Shown here piece by piece: positions 22,514 through 33,864 of a stretch of 64,000 bases of DNA; position 1 is the stretch's first letter, and every line of letters begins with the position of its first letter. Source of the stretch: Austropuccinia psidii (Eukaryota; Basidiomycota; Pucciniomycetes; Pucciniales; Sphaerophragmiaceae); contig JALGQZ010000015.1 of the NCBI GenBank assembly GCA_023105745.1, positions 1,738,999 to 1,802,998 on the forward strand, written 5' to 3'. The notes beneath the pieces were generated by a model. The model had not been told where the DNA came from. It searched no databases and was given only the letters and a program-made list of their open reading frames with translations. The translations under genes were made by a program, and so were the position numbers.

Positions 22514-22530
22514 TTCCCTACCACCAAAAA
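22514..22530 (-). other. Polypurine tract of element B
   Basis: Minus strand reads GGTGGTAGGGAA directly before the 3' LTR, matching the position and purine content of the tract in C and D, which has AGGGGGAGGGAA. Confidence 0.7.
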
Positions 22531-22631
22531 AGATTGTACCACAATCTGATATATGTGATTAGGGTATCATCCACTGTCCTACCTCTTCAATAGACTTTGT
22601 TAGTCTTGAAGCTCAATAATGCTTAACTTTT

Positions 22632-23880
22632 TTATTTTTCAGGTTTTCTTTCATGTCTGAACCTTCTTAGTAATTTATCAGCATTTGTTATATCTTTCTC
22701 AAGTAGCCATTCATCTTCTTGAGTTGAATTTCTATACCTTACAAGGTATTCCCTTTCTTTTTTGTTTCTTGTCCTTCTTTCTTTAAGGACTTTTACTATT
22801 TTCTTTTCCTCTCCTTCCTCCAAGGGGCGCATTTCAAGTGAGGGTTTATTTCTTAGTGGAAATAACTCCTTGTCACTTGAACTGTAAGGTTTTATCAGAC
22901 TTACAGGGAAAGTTGGGTGTTTGTTCATTAGTTCACCTGTGAGTTCTAATTGCACAGCATTGGGTCCATGAAGTGCTTTTATCATAAATGGTCCTGCAAA
23001 GGAATCTTTCAATTTCTTTGGCCCTTTTATGTTATTGAAATTAAGGGTTGATACTAAGACCAAGTCCCCTATTTTGAAGTCAGGTGGCTTATGACTTTTA
23101 TCCCATCTTTCTTTTGCATATTTAAAAGAATCTTGCATGCATCTGTTTGCATGGTGTCTTGCTTTGTCAAGCATTATCTTGAAACTGCTTGCTGTTGGAT
23201 GTATATCCACTAAGTCCTTTTTCAGGGTATCATAAGGAAGTCTTGGATTCCAACCTTTCTCTAGCATTGCTGGTGTTTTGCCAGTAGAAGAATGGATTGA
23301 TGTCTTATATGCCAGTTCGAGTGCTGGTATTAGTGTACACCAATCATGGGTAAAACCATCAGAATCTTTGAATTCCAGCCCATAAGCACAGAATCTTCTG
23401 ATCATATCCTCTAGGGTCTGTATCATTCTTTCTGCTAGGCCATCAGTTTGAGGATGATAAGCTGTTGAGAATGATAATTTTGTCCCAAACAAGTTATGGA
23501 GATTTGTCCATAATGCTGAAGTGAACTTTGGGTCTCTGTCACTTATAATATTTTGGAATAAGCCTGTGTGGCTAATGACTTTATTCCATGTCATTATGAC
23601 TGTATCCATAGCTGTGTCATCTTTATGACATGGTAAGAACATGGGAGTTTTACTGTACCTGTCAACTAATACTAGGCATGCATTATAACTCCTGTCTCCT
23701 CCTGGAGGTAAGGCTGTTACCCAATCCATATGAACTATTTCCCATGGGGATTTTGGTTCTTGGATTTGGATCATCATTCCAAATTTCTTTCCTGTGGCTC
23801 TGTTGGCTTTTTGACATCTGTCACAGGTTTGGCAGTACTCTGAAACATCTTTCTTCCAATTTGGCCACCAAGAGCAGGTT
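22632..23880 (-). pseudogene. Element B pol 3' part: integrase and chromodomain
   Basis: The frame is open from the deletion near 23880 to the stop at 22632; the first Met inside is at 23777. It carries the second half of the zinc module (C-x2-C, QKAN), HMDWVTALPPGGD (Asp), IISDRDPKF (Asp), GLAERMIQ (Glu), then GDLVLVSTLNFNNIKG and FPVSLIKPY typical of gypsy integrase C-termini. The tail has KIVKVLKERR, EYLVRYRNSTQEDEWLLE and LLRRFRHER, a chromodomain-like module that in chromoviruses guides insertion to marked chromatin. All catalytic residues are kept; only the link to upstream pol is broken. Confidence 0.92.
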
Positions 23881-26800
23881 TCACCCTCTCTAGTGTCCTA
23901 TCTTCTGAGAGATGTCCAGATGCAACACTATCATGACACTCATGCAAAATAGTGTTTATTAGTGTTCTGTCTGTTAAGGCCATAAAACATGTGTGTTTTG
24001 TTCTATGGTAAAGGATTCCATCAAGGAGGTGGAATCTTCCTTCATCATATGCCTTTTTCCATATTTCATCTAGTTTTGATGAAAGTGATGGATCTTTGCA
24101 GTCTTTCATTAGAAGTTGGCTTAAGATATGGCAATTTTTGTCTGTCTTATAGCTTTCTTTAACTTGGTTAAAGAATTCTGTGCCAATGTCTGTAACACAT
24201 ATTCCTTCTATATGGTGCTCCTCTTGTGGTACCCATGCTGGATTGTCAGGGGTATTTGCTAGAGCCCATCTACTAAGACCATCTGCATTTTTATGAATAT
24301 TCCCAGATTTATGAACAATAGTCATATTTCCTCTATATTCTTGGATAGCAATTTGCCATCTCAGCATATGTCTATTTGGAGTCTTCATATTTAATAGTGA
24401 TTTCACAGCATTACAGTCTGTGATTACATCAAATACTGTGCCATCCAAATAATAATGCAGTTTTTCTAAAGCCCACACTAGGCATAAGCATTCCATTTGG
24501 CTTGCTCCATACCTTGCTTCTGTTGGCTTTATTTGCCTTGAAATGAAACAAATTGGTCCTTCCACTGGTTTATCATTGATAATTTGTGTTTGGTGAAGTG
24601 CAGCACCTAGTCCTTCTCCACAAGCATCAATGTACAGTTTAAAAGGTAGTTTCCAATCTGGCATTAGAAGAAATGGGGCATTTGTTAAAGAATTTTTCAA
24701 TTCTTCATATGCCTTGACTCTTTCTTCTGTCATCTCATAGACTGTTTGTTGGTCACATAGCTTATACAAGGATTTAGCAATCTTTGCAAAGTCCTTTATA
24801 TGCTGTCTATAGTAACCAGCAAATCCTAGAAATGATTGCATTTCTTTTTTAGTTTGAGGCATTGGTTTAAGTAGTACTGCTGCTACTTTATTTTTGTCTA
24901 TGCCTAGACTAAGTCCAGATACCACATGTCCTAGTGCTTTTAATTCACTATATGCAAAATGACACTTTTTCAAGGAAATTTTCATGTTCACTTGGACTAT
25001 TTTCTGTAGTACCCTTTCTAGTCTTGTAAGGTGATTGTCCCAAGTTTCTGAGCAAACTATAATATCATCAATATAGATGGTTAACCATCCTTCTGATAAT
25101 TCTTCAGGAAATATGGTATTCATCATTCTTTGATAATGGGAAGGTGCATTTTTTATTCCAAATGGCATTCTTAAGTATTCAAAAATTCCACAATGGACTA
25201 TTATTCTTAATAATTTCTTGGCATTGTCTGTTAAGACATTTTGATGAAAACCCTTCAGAGCATCCATAGCTGTGATGAACTTAGCTTGTGACAATTGGGT
25301 TAATGTCTCGTGGATTCTGGGTATTGGATATCTGTCTGGAATGGTATAGGTATTCAGGGCTCTGAAGTCTCCTACCATCCTTGATTTTCCATTATGCCAA
25401 GTTATAATGACAGGTGTAGTAACTTCTACTTGTTCATTATGTCCAACCTTTCTTAATACTCCAAGGTCCATTAATTCTTTAATGTGCACCTCTAAGGCTT
25501 CTCTAGCTCTTGGACTGGCTGGATAAGCAGGTCTTCTTAATAAAGGTGGGTAAGGTTTTTCTACATTAAAAATTATATCCACTTCATGTCCAATTATGGC
25601 ACCTAGTGGCTCTTTGTCAGTTGCAAAGGCATTTTTATACTTAAATAAGAGATCAATCAATTTTTCTTTCATTTTTTCTGTTAATTCTTGATTGAATTCT
25701 GCCTCTTTGAGTTGTTCAGATATAAAAAGTTCCTTTTCTGGAATTTTTTCTTCATTCTTAATAACTGTGATTTGTTTTTTGTTATTTAAGAATCCAAACT
25801 TTTGTCTTTTGTTATCTCCTATGGTAAAATATCTATCCTTTTGGTTGGAGATATCTATACCATAGATTGATAAGTAGTCATTCCCAAGTATGAAATGATT
25901 ACTAGTACAGTTGTCCATTACTACAAACTCTACTTTAATTCTGACGCATTGTGAGGGATGAGGAAAAATTAGTGTTAAATCAATTACTCCAAGGGGTTTC
26001 ATGCTCTCACTTGCACTACTAAATTTGACACCTTGTATTGGCATAAGTTTTTCTTGCCAGTCTGGGACAATGGTTTTTAAATAACTTTTGCCAACACAAG
26101 TGCAATATGCTCCTGTATCCAAGTTAACCTTTCCTTCTTGGTTATCAACCATAACAATACTTATACTTGATTTTCCAGCTGTATATCCCATTCCTTTTGC
26201 AGGTTTGGTTCTATACATTTTGGAATCTTGTACATTTGTCAGGTTTGTGTCAGATGTTCCAACTTGTGGCAAGTTTGAATTAACATCCAGTACTTCATAA
26301 ATTATATCAATATTATTAATTTGTGCATTAATTATATTGCTTTCATCACTTTCAGAGCTTTCTGACTCTTCTGTCTCTTTTTCAGAGTCTGATTCCTCTT
26401 CTTTGTCATTGTGGTTTTCTGTTTCCACAATTTCATTAATCTTTGCTTTTTTAAGGCAATTGTTGGCTAAGTGTCCAATACCTCCACATTTATGGCATTT
26501 TCTTTGCTCATTATTGTTGGATGTATTGGGCTTAAAGGATTCTTTTGATTTATCTTTTTTGATAAATGGTTTATTTGGGCTTTTAATGTCCAATTTTTTC
26601 CAAGTCCTGCCAATTTTTGTTCTTGTCACTATATCTTCTAGTGCATTTATATACTCTTCTGTGGAGCATGGTTCTATGCACCTGCTTCTTAGGGCATGTT
26701 CTAGTTCCCCTCCACATTTTTTAAGTATTTTCATATGCACCATCTTCTGTGACATTTCTGGGTACAGTGCATTAAGCCTTTCAACTTGTTTTAGGAACCA

Positions 26801-28429
26801 AGTTAAAGGTTTATCTTTCTCTGGGTCAAAGAAAGAGTTTTCAAATGCATTTTCTATCTTATACCTCCAGGCATCATTTGCCCACTTGGTGATTATTTCT
26901 TGTTTCCACCAAGACCAGGTATTTTTACCATTTGTTTGTCTTATGCCATAATACCATCTTTTTGCAGATTTCTCAAACAATGAATGTAATCTTGCAGTGA
27001 TTAATTCATCTGGTATGGCATAGTCTTCTTGTAACATGTCAATTGTTTTAATAAATGACATGTGGTCATATTCACCTTCTCCTGTGAATGTTGGCCATTC
27101 TTTTAATTGAGGTGCCTCCTTCATTAAGACTTGGTTATTATCTTGGTGACTCAAGTCTGTTATGAAAGGATTTGACAATTCCTCTTTTGTTTTAACAGGG
27201 CTTCTTATATGAGAAAATGGTGTTGATAACTTTGGCATATTCAATTTAGCCTCATTAATTTTATCCATTTTTTCAGTAATAAGCCTTATTTCACTTTGAA
27301 TATCATCTTTCAGATGCATTCTTGCTTCATCACTTTTTTCCACATGGTCCAAAAGTAATTTTTGGTGTGATGAAGTCTTTTCTTCAAATTTTTCTACAGA
27401 AATACTTAATTTATTTAATTTTTCTGTAAGATTGTCAATGCTCACATCATAATTGATTGTCAAAGCTTTATCTTTGATATCTTTTATGTATTTATACAAT
27501 TCTTGTTGTCCTTGTATTAATTTTTGAGTATTGTCAATTAAATTCTTTGGTTTATTATTTTCAACAATAAACTTAATGTTGTCAATTTCTTTCTTGTTTT
27601 GTACAACAATTTTTGTTAAAGAAGATAAATTGTTATTTATTTCTTGTAGTGATAATAAACTGTCTTTAATTTCTTTTAGAGGTAATATACTATTTTTAAT
27701 TTCTGTTAAAGTATTTACAACCTCTTTGGACAAGGTTATTTCTTTGGGAAATGAGGTTGTCTCATTCTTTGCTCTTCCTTGTCCTTGAATTCCATCAAGG
27801 TTCTGGCCATGTTGAAAACATTGTCCATGGCATCCTTTTGGATTCTTGGGATTCTGTAGCTTGGGGAATATGGTTTCCTCCAATGCTTTTTCTTGTTCTT
27901 CTTCCCTTCTTGGGGAAGTGGGTTGGCTTGAGGCTTGCTGGTAGAAGCTACTGGGGCTTCTTCCTTGGTTGCCTCCCTCTTTTTGGCATGATAATCCTTG
28001 ATTTTTTTGATTTGAGGTTTGGATGACAGTGGATTCCATCCATTGGAGTATTTCACTATCTCCTCCTCTTTGAGGAACTTTTTCAGGATGTGCCAGGAGT
28101 TCATCACTCCTTGGTGTATTTGAGGCAGCATTTCCCAGTCTTTGTCCTTGTATACTGTGTAATACTGCTTGTACTGGCTCATGTAGATGTCTATTTGAGC
28201 CCTCTGAATGTGATTTGTACCTGTTTGAGTTACTCATACTTAGTTCCAATTCAGGCTCATACATCATGGGCATTTCTGGGACTTGCCTTTGGGATAAGGC
28301 ACTTCCTTGTGTGGATTCTGTTCCACTGGGGATATTGCCCTTTCTTTTCCCTTTTGAGGGATCAATTCTACTTCTGAGTCCAGCTCCATCTGATTGGATG
28401 GAGTATTGGGAACCTCTTCTGGTAGTCAT
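23774..28429 (-). CDS. Element B gag-pol, 1551 codons, frameshifted near the end
   Basis: One continuous ORF from ATG 28429. Residues 1-230 are Q/S/G-rich and overlap a second frame; 230-410 look coiled-coil; capsid starts at [15 protein letters not shown] (~450) with [15 protein letters not shown]; zinc knuckle [14 protein letters not shown] (~645); an acidic linker; protease [11 protein letters not shown] (~770); RT with [19 protein letters not shown] and YIDDIIVCS (~1118); RNase H from [14 protein letters not shown] (~1262) and [13 protein letters not shown]; then the start of the integrase zinc module ([16 protein letters not shown]). It ends in about 30 aberrant residues because one A is missing near 23880 (AAAACC became AAACC). 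It shows that gag and pol are one frame in this family, without a gag/pol frameshift site. Confidence 0.95.
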   Translation of the reverse strand: MTTRRGSQYSIQSDGAGLRSRIDPSKGKRKGNIPSGTESTQGSALSQRQVPEMPMMYEPELELSMSNSNRYKSHSEGSNRHLHEPVQAVLHSIQGQRLGNAASNTPRSDELLAHPEKVPQRGGDSEILQWMESTVIQTSNQKNQGLSCQKEGGNQGRSPSSFYQQASSQPTSPRREEEQEKALEETIFPKLQNPKNPKGCHGQCFQHGQNLDGIQGQGRAKNETTSFPKEITLSKEVVNTLTEIKNSILPLKEIKDSLLSLQEINNNLSSLTKIVVQNKKEIDNIKFIVENNKPKNLIDNTQKLIQGQQELYKYIKDIKDKALTINYDVSIDNLTEKLNKLSISVEKFEEKTSSHQKLLLDHVEKSDEARMHLKDDIQSEIRLITEKMDKINEAKLNMPKLSTPFSHIRSPVKTKEELSNPFITDLSHQDNNQVLMKEAPQLKEWPTFTGEGEYDHMSFIKTIDMLQEDYAIPDELITARLHSLFEKSAKRWYYGIRQTNGKNTWSWWKQEIITKWANDAWRYKIENAFENSFFDPEKDKPLTWFLKQVERLNALYPEMSQKMVHMKILKKCGGELEHALRSRCIEPCSTEEYINALEDIVTRTKIGRTWKKLDIKSPNKPFIKKDKSKESFKPNTSNNNEQRKCHKCGGIGHLANNCLKKAKINEIVETENHNDKEEESDSEKETEESESSESDESNIINAQINNIDIIYEVLDVNSNLPQVGTSDTNLTNVQDSKMYRTKPAKGMGYTAGKSSISIVMVDNQEGKVNLDTGAYCTCVGKSYLKTIVPDWQEKLMPIQGVKFSSASESMKPLGVIDLTLIFPHPSQCVRIKVEFVVMDNCTSNHFILGNDYLSIYGIDISNQKDRYFTIGDNKRQKFGFLNNKKQITVIKNEEKIPEKELFISEQLKEAEFNQELTEKMKEKLIDLLFKYKNAFATDKEPLGAIIGHEVDIIFNVEKPYPPLLRRPAYPASPRAREALEVHIKELMDLGVLRKVGHNEQVEVTTPVIITWHNGKSRMVGDFRALNTYTIPDRYPIPRIHETLTQLSQAKFITAMDALKGFHQNVLTDNAKKLLRIIVHCGIFEYLRMPFGIKNAPSHYQRMMNTIFPEELSEGWLTIYIDDIIVCSETWDNHLTRLERVLQKIVQVNMKISLKKCHFAYSELKALGHVVSGLSLGIDKNKVAAVLLKPMPQTKKEMQSFLGFAGYYRQHIKDFAKIAKSLYKLCDQQTVYEMTEERVKAYEELKNSLTNAPFLLMPDWKLPFKLYIDACGEGLGAALHQTQIINDKPVEGPICFISRQIKPTEARYGASQMECLCLVWALEKLHYYLDGTVFDVITDCNAVKSLLNMKTPNRHMLRWQIAIQEYRGNMTIVHKSGNIHKNADGLSRWALANTPDNPAWVPQEEHHIEGICVTDIGTEFFNQVKESYKTDKNCHILSQLLMKDCKDPSLSSKLDEIWKKAYDEGRFHLLDGILYHRTKHTCFMALTDRTLINTILHECHDSVASGHLSEDRTLERVKPALGGQIGRKMFQSTAKPVTDVKKPTEPQERNLE

Positions 28430-28653
28430 AATTAAAGAATAAGAAAAAATAAAAGTATTTTAAAATAAAATTCTTTTATGGCAATTTAAAAAGAGGTGCT
28501 CACCTTCAGAGTCTTGAATGGTGGGCCCTGGAAAGTCTAATTTCTTAGCTTTCTTTCTTTTGGTGATAACTGGTGTTGGAGAACTTTGACAAGTTTCTTC
28601 CACCAATCTCTCAACAGTAGCTTGGTTGTCTTCTGTTGGGTTATCTTCAAACA
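27736..28653 (-). CDS. Element B overprinted spliced ORF (+1 frame inside gag)
   Basis: A 148-codon ORF at 28182-27736 lies wholly within gag in the +1 frame. It contains [43 protein letters not shown], a K-rich basic tract, [20 protein letters not shown] and [13 protein letters not shown], ending FPKK. Inferred exons: 28653-28504 (after TTTGTCTTTTTTAG; starts (G)TG TTT GAA GAT), 28418-28287 (132 nt; contains [12 protein letters not shown]) and 28220-27736. Intron 1 is 28503-28419 (GTGAGC...CCAG, 85 nt); intron 2 is 28286-28221 (GC-AG type, AAAG then GCAAGT...ACAG, 66 nt). All joins keep one frame without stops. The exon with the start codon was not found. No known domain is recognised. Confidence 0.78.
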
Positions 28654-29167
28654 CTAAAAAAGACAAATAAATATAAGTCTTTTTATAATAAGTGTTGTTT
28701 TTGGCAAGATATGGCAATTTTCCACGTAGAAATTGCTTTTATATCTTTAAAAAAGTGAAATAAATAAAGAATTGAATAAAAATGAACAAAAAATAACTTT
28801 TTTTATTGGTTTTTAATATTTTTTAATATTTTTTATATTTATTTTTATTTTTATTTTTAAGGAATAAAATAAAAAATGAATATGATTCTTATAAAATTAA
28901 ATTATAATAAAAATTATTTTTAATTTATAAAATATCTCTTTTAATCACTAGAGTCACTCAAAGAAAGTTTTTGCAAGTCTAAGGATGTGAAAAACCACGT
29001 GTAAGACAGTACAATTGCTTTCCAAATGCCTCAATAGCTTTTAAAATCAATAAAATATAAAATTATTATATAATTTTATGATTATAAATATAATTTATTA
29101 TTGGATAAACCCAAATAGAATCTTTTTAAAGGTCTTTTAAGTAAATATTCCCGATCAGGCCCCCAAA
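28654..29167 (-). other. Element B leader with PBS-like site
   Basis: AT-rich leader between LTR and the first acceptor of the spliced ORF. Next to the LTR the minus strand reads TTTGGGGGCCTGATCGGGA (29167-29149), the PBS-like site shared with A and D. A block near 28950-29015 (TTACACGTGG, TTTTTCACATCC, TTCTTTGAGT) is shared with element A. The missing first exon of the spliced ORF may be here. Nothing else is seen. Confidence 0.6.
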
Positions 29168-31193
29168 TGTAAGGTTTGACTATGAAACAATAAGTAAAAA
29201 TTACTAATTTATTACTTATTGTAATCTGAATGTCCTTATAATTGAAATAAATAAGATTAAAATAATAATAATAATAAAGAAATATTATTATTATGGCGTA
29301 AAAATATTATATTATTAAATAAATATAATAATATAATTAATATTATATGAAATTATAATATTATAAATAATATATTAATATAAAATAATTAATATATTAT
29401 AAAGCTCTTTATTATTGTTACCAACAAATAATAAAGGTGTAAAAAATTGTTTTTTATAAATAAAAAACAATTAATAACAATAATATTACTAATATTAAAG
29501 TTATATATTAATATAAATACTATTTATATTAATTAAGAATTATTAAGAGTAATAATAAGAGAGAAATTATTATAATAAGATGAAATAACCTACTTTTAAC
29601 ACTTAAAATAATAATTTTGAGATATTTTACGCCAAAAGAATATAATACAACTTTTTTGAAATTGTATTTACAATAAAAAATAAAGAAATTTACTAAATTT
29701 CTTGATTTTATGTGGAAATGAGTTTATAGAGAGATTTATAACAAAAAAAATTAAAGAATTGATTTAATCACGTAAAAATAGTGATTAATATTAAGATGAT
29801 TTTTGGTCTTTAATAATATAAGAGTTTTATATATAAAGAATAAAGAAATTACCTTTTATTTAATTGATTTATTGTTTTTGATGCGTCTGAGGGGAAAATA
29901 GAGTAAAAAGAGCTCTATTTATAGTAAATACCTCCCTCCTAGAGTCCAACAGGCTTCTAGTAGACGTGTACTGATCATATCCACTGGAATTGATCAATAT
30001 TTTAAGGTTTGAGGGTGATTACATCATGATCAAACCATATTACATCATTATTACGCCATTATTTAGAGTTATCACTATAACTCTAAGTTTGATGACATCA
30101 GAGGCTTGGCAGAACCCCAAATTTCGTGGATTTTATTAGTTTTAATCATAAACTAATAGTATTCACCAATTTTATCACTCTTAAGACTGTTAAACTTAAT
30201 TTAAGGTTACAGTATGTGATCATAACAGCTCAATTTAAGCTCAAACTTTGATCCTCAATACCTTTTCAGGTTTTTACGCTACAGCAATTCAGAGAGTGAA
30301 TTCTGATAGCCTGACATAACCTTATTATGCTGCCAAGAGCTTTTCATTACATCATCAAAACTCTAATTTTGATGATTTTTCTTGTAACTCATCTTTTCTG
30401 TCGAAATTCAACATTTTAAACTTCAAACCTTGATTTCAGGGGGTTATACCCTGAATTTAATAATAAAAATTACATCATTCTTCACGAATGAACTAGTAGA
30501 ATCCAACTGTATACTTTTTTTTAAGTTTGGAGCACTTTCACAACAAAGTGGTCAACAGCTCTGTTGATTTTTATCAATATTTCATCATAGGTTTTAACCT
30601 TGTTTATAACTTGTAAAATAAAGTTCATATCTGTGTTCTTACAGTAATTACGTGGTAACTTTATTTTTGGTTCATCATTCTATCATGTATAGTTTAGAAG
30701 ATAATAGCTATGATCCTTGAATATATGCGTTGACCAAAAAAGTGCATATATTCAGGATAATTCCTTAAGTATTAACATTGGAAATTAGCTTATTAATTGT
30801 TTTATGTGTGGATTTTCATGGGGAATCCACTGGTACAATTTATTACACATGTTGTTTCATTAGTTCTTGAGATAAATAAGTTTTTATGGTTTTTATAAGG
30901 TATTATACCTTATAATTCCTTAAATATTGACTGTACAGATATGCCATAAAAATGGTATATGTGTATTTTTCCATGGGGAATCCAATGGTATAATTTGTTT
31001 TACATGTTGATTCATTGGTTTTTAAGTTAAACCAATTTTAGTACCAATTTATGGTATTTTTTGTATATTTGAGTAATTATTTTTAATGTATAATTATTCT
31101 AATTAATTTTAATATAATTATATTAAAGGTATAATTATTCTGAGTCTTTTTTGTGACCTTATTGGGTATGTGGTCATATCTCAAAGGCTCACA
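29168..31193 (-). repeat. Element B 5' LTR (2026 bp)
   Basis: It pairs with 20489-22513. The minus strand starts TGTGAGCCTTTGAGATATG at 31193 and ends ACCTTACA at 29168. It should carry promoter and poly(A) signals; I could not pin these down. Confidence 0.95.
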
Positions 31194-31198
31194 ATAGG
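31194..31198. repeat. Target-site duplication of element B, right copy
   Basis: ATAGG, pairing with 20484-20488. Confidence 0.9.
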
Positions 31199-31731
31199 TC
31201 CCTTTCATTATGGATATTCCTTATGATATTCACTAAAGCACATGATATTTGAATTTTAGCTGTAATAGGTTGATCATTTATTTTTCTTTTAATGTAATTT
31301 TTTATTTTATTCAATATTCTTTTTTCCTTATTTTCCGCATCAGTCGCATCTATTGTTTCAAACTCAATTTTGTTGATACTGGAGCCAGTGCTACTGGTAT
31401 TAAGTTGTACTTTTTGTTCTTTGCTATTATAGCTCACATTATTATTCACTTCAGGTTGATTACAGCTCAAAGGTATGATAAAATTGTTAATTTTTGGTTT
31501 TTTATTATTGATGGGGTTGTTATTTGTAATAATGGTTTTTTGAACTGAGACTAGATTATCGTTCAATATAGGCAGCTTATTAACTTTAGATGTCCTACCA
31601 TTATAGTAGAGACCAGATTGTGAATTTTTGGAATGATTAGGTATTGAAACCTTTGATATGGGGTTGTCAGCTGTATTTGATGAGGAGTTGATAATATTAC
31701 TCCTACTCCTCTGTTCTGAAGCTGTATTGGT
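31194..31731 (-). pseudogene. Coding remnant X2, interrupted by element B
   Basis: The minus strand is open from 31731 to the edge of element B and includes a 125-codon ORF from 31566 (MNDNLVSVQKTIITN..., IEFETIDATDAENKEK, KIKNYIKRKIND). It is N/K/S-rich with a basic-helical C-terminal part. If element B and one ATAGG are removed the frame runs on through 20488-20238 for about 40 more codons before a TAA, then stays protein-like (KSQIYKTLFPEFNK). It looks like a gag-like or other repeat-borne protein rather than a conserved host enzyme; I do not recognise it. It lies just downstream of X1 on the same strand and the two may be parts of one gene. Confidence 0.55.
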
Positions 31732-31918
31732 TCATGATATGTTTATGAAACTTGATTTATGTTGATTTTTTTCATCATTGTTATGGTTTTTCAACCCTCA
31801 TCACTCAATTGTGAACCTGTAAGTTGAAAAGACTTCAAATTGAACTCTTTGGTGGTCCTGGGAATTCTGGAGTGAAGGTTTGCAGTAGGATGCAATAATA
31901 AATTGTCATAACTACAAG

Positions 31919-33824
31919 TGTGAGCCTTGAGGTATATTTTACATACCCAAATAGGCCACAATTATCTTATAAAGAAATTTTGAATTATGCATAACTCATA
32001 AGTCATGCATATATCCAAAATTCATCATTTTTGATTTCAGAAAAGATGAATAGCTTTTTATTGAGTAAGTAAATCCATGGATTTAAGGCCAGATTTGGAT
32101 TCTACACAAAAATCAACCTAGGGTAGCTCCATAGAGTGAATAAGCTCAAATTAACTCTTTGAGGTGGTAATATGGAAAATACTTCAATACCACATAAAAG
32201 ATCTGTGAAAATGTTTGTTTTTCTTAATTGCATGCCAAAATAATGGAAAAGTGAGAAATCCCATGTTACATATACACTAAGAATAGTGTTATGCATGTTT
32301 TGAGCACTTAATATCATGGTATTCTTACATGGACTTTTGGTAAACCCATAGTGGATATCTCACTTGAAGCTTAAAATTCTATTTTGACGTAAAAAATAAG
32401 CAAGGGGGACAAAAGACATCAAAGAGAGCCAGGGTACCCAACTTCTGAGGCCTCAGAGGCGTGGACAGCTCCAAAACTTGGATCCATGGCTGATCTTGGC
32501 CTAATTGGTAAACTAGAACCTTTTGGGAACTTGGTTACCATGTCACAACTACTGTAAATCTTAAGAAAATAGCAAATAACCTGCTATTTGACGTGCCAAG
32601 GAGGTAAAAAGCTACTTATACTCCTGTAACCATGTCAATTCTTAATGATTTTCCATGGATAAACCCCAAAAGAGTAATCAAAACACTTTTTGGACTTTTA
32701 TCCATTGAATTACACCATAGCAACCAGTGAAACACTGATATTTGCAATTCTACGTAGATATGAGGTAAAAACTTCAAAAATTTATTAAAAATACAATTCT
32801 CAATGAATATTTCTGAAACTTTCAGGACCAATGGAGAACTGTATTATCTATGGTACAACCAAAAAAATTACAGTTTTACTAGTAAAATTAAAAGCTTTAC
32901 TTACAGTCCATTTTTGACTATTCTACGTGAAACACTGAATCTTCAAAAATTTACAGTAATTACAACCTGCGATGAAATTGGCAATAAAATTGATAAATTT
33001 GAGAAATCCATGATTATTTGGAATAAAAGAAGATTTATAGGTTCTACTCCTTTTATTCTTAACCATATTGGGGTTGGTAGTCATGTAAAAGCATCAATTA
33101 AGTAATTATGATAATCTTACGTGACAACAGATGATGAAATCAATAATCCAAAAGTGTTTATTGTTTTCTCACTCACTGGTTTTTCAGTTTTCTCCATGGT
33201 ACGCCTCTGTGAGCTGTTCTTGACTTAAAAGAGGCCTCTTCTTGCTGGTTTTTCCACATCATCATCTTATTATCAATTTAATTCATTATTACCAACAAGT
33301 AAGTATTAGTTATAGCTATTCTTAAGTGTTTTAAATTTTTCAAAATCAATCACAAAGACGTGAAATCATAGAATCCAACTATATATTGTTGTAATACTGT
33401 TATAAATCCATTTTGATTCTTAAAATCCACAATTCTACGTCAAATCTCTCCATCTTATCTTTCAATAAGTTCTTTGGAATATTAGTGAGTGATTTATTTT
33501 TAATTCTTAAAGTTTTGCTCTAAAATTATTTTTCTTCAAGAATTATTATTATAATTATTCTTGCAAAATATAATTATATATTAAAATAAGTTCATTATTT
33601 TAATAAAAGAAGTTTTATTATTAAAATCCTCTTGTAATTGATTCTTGTAGACAATTACTTGCTCACTGTTAAAATCACTAGTAGTGTTTAACACATGAAA
33701 GAAATAATTACTTAATTATTGAATTTTGCTTATAATAACATTCTGTTATTATATTTCATAAGGACAGTCACAGTACTGTTGATTAATAGTAATATTATCA
33801 TCAGTTTCATAGACACATCTTACA
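31919..33824 (+). repeat. Solo LTR, family A, with target duplication ACAAG
   Basis: Begins TGTGAGCCTTGAGG, ends CACATCTTACA; flanked by ACAAG at 31914-31918 and 33825-33829. It is homologous to the element A LTR. A solo LTR forms by recombination between the two LTRs of a full element. Confidence 0.93.
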
Positions 33825-33864
33825 ACAAGTTTCACCTTGGCAATGGTCCTTTTTCCAAGCTTCC

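Larger units (their letters stand above)
20489..31193 (-). mobile_element. Element B: full-length Ty3/gypsy retrotransposon, 10.7 kb
   Basis: Complete structure on the minus strand: 5' LTR 31193-29168, PBS-like site, leader, gag-pol, polypurine tract, 3' LTR 22513-20489, flanked by ATAGG. The LTRs differ at roughly 25-35 positions by eye in ~2025 bp. Gag-pol is broken by only one 1-nt deletion near 23880. It is the youngest-looking insertion in the window. It lies inside an older minus-strand reading frame (31731-31194 joined to 20488-20238). Confidence 0.96.

Noticed and set aside
23870..23890. Possible programmed frameshift in element B pol
   Set aside because: The shift is in the integrase zinc module, where elements A and D read through in one frame; a lost base in an A run explains it.
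26337..26951. 204-codon plus-strand ORF opposite element B gag-pol
   Set aside because: Antisense shadow of a strongly conserved coding frame; its serine runs mirror the acidic linker of gag-pol.
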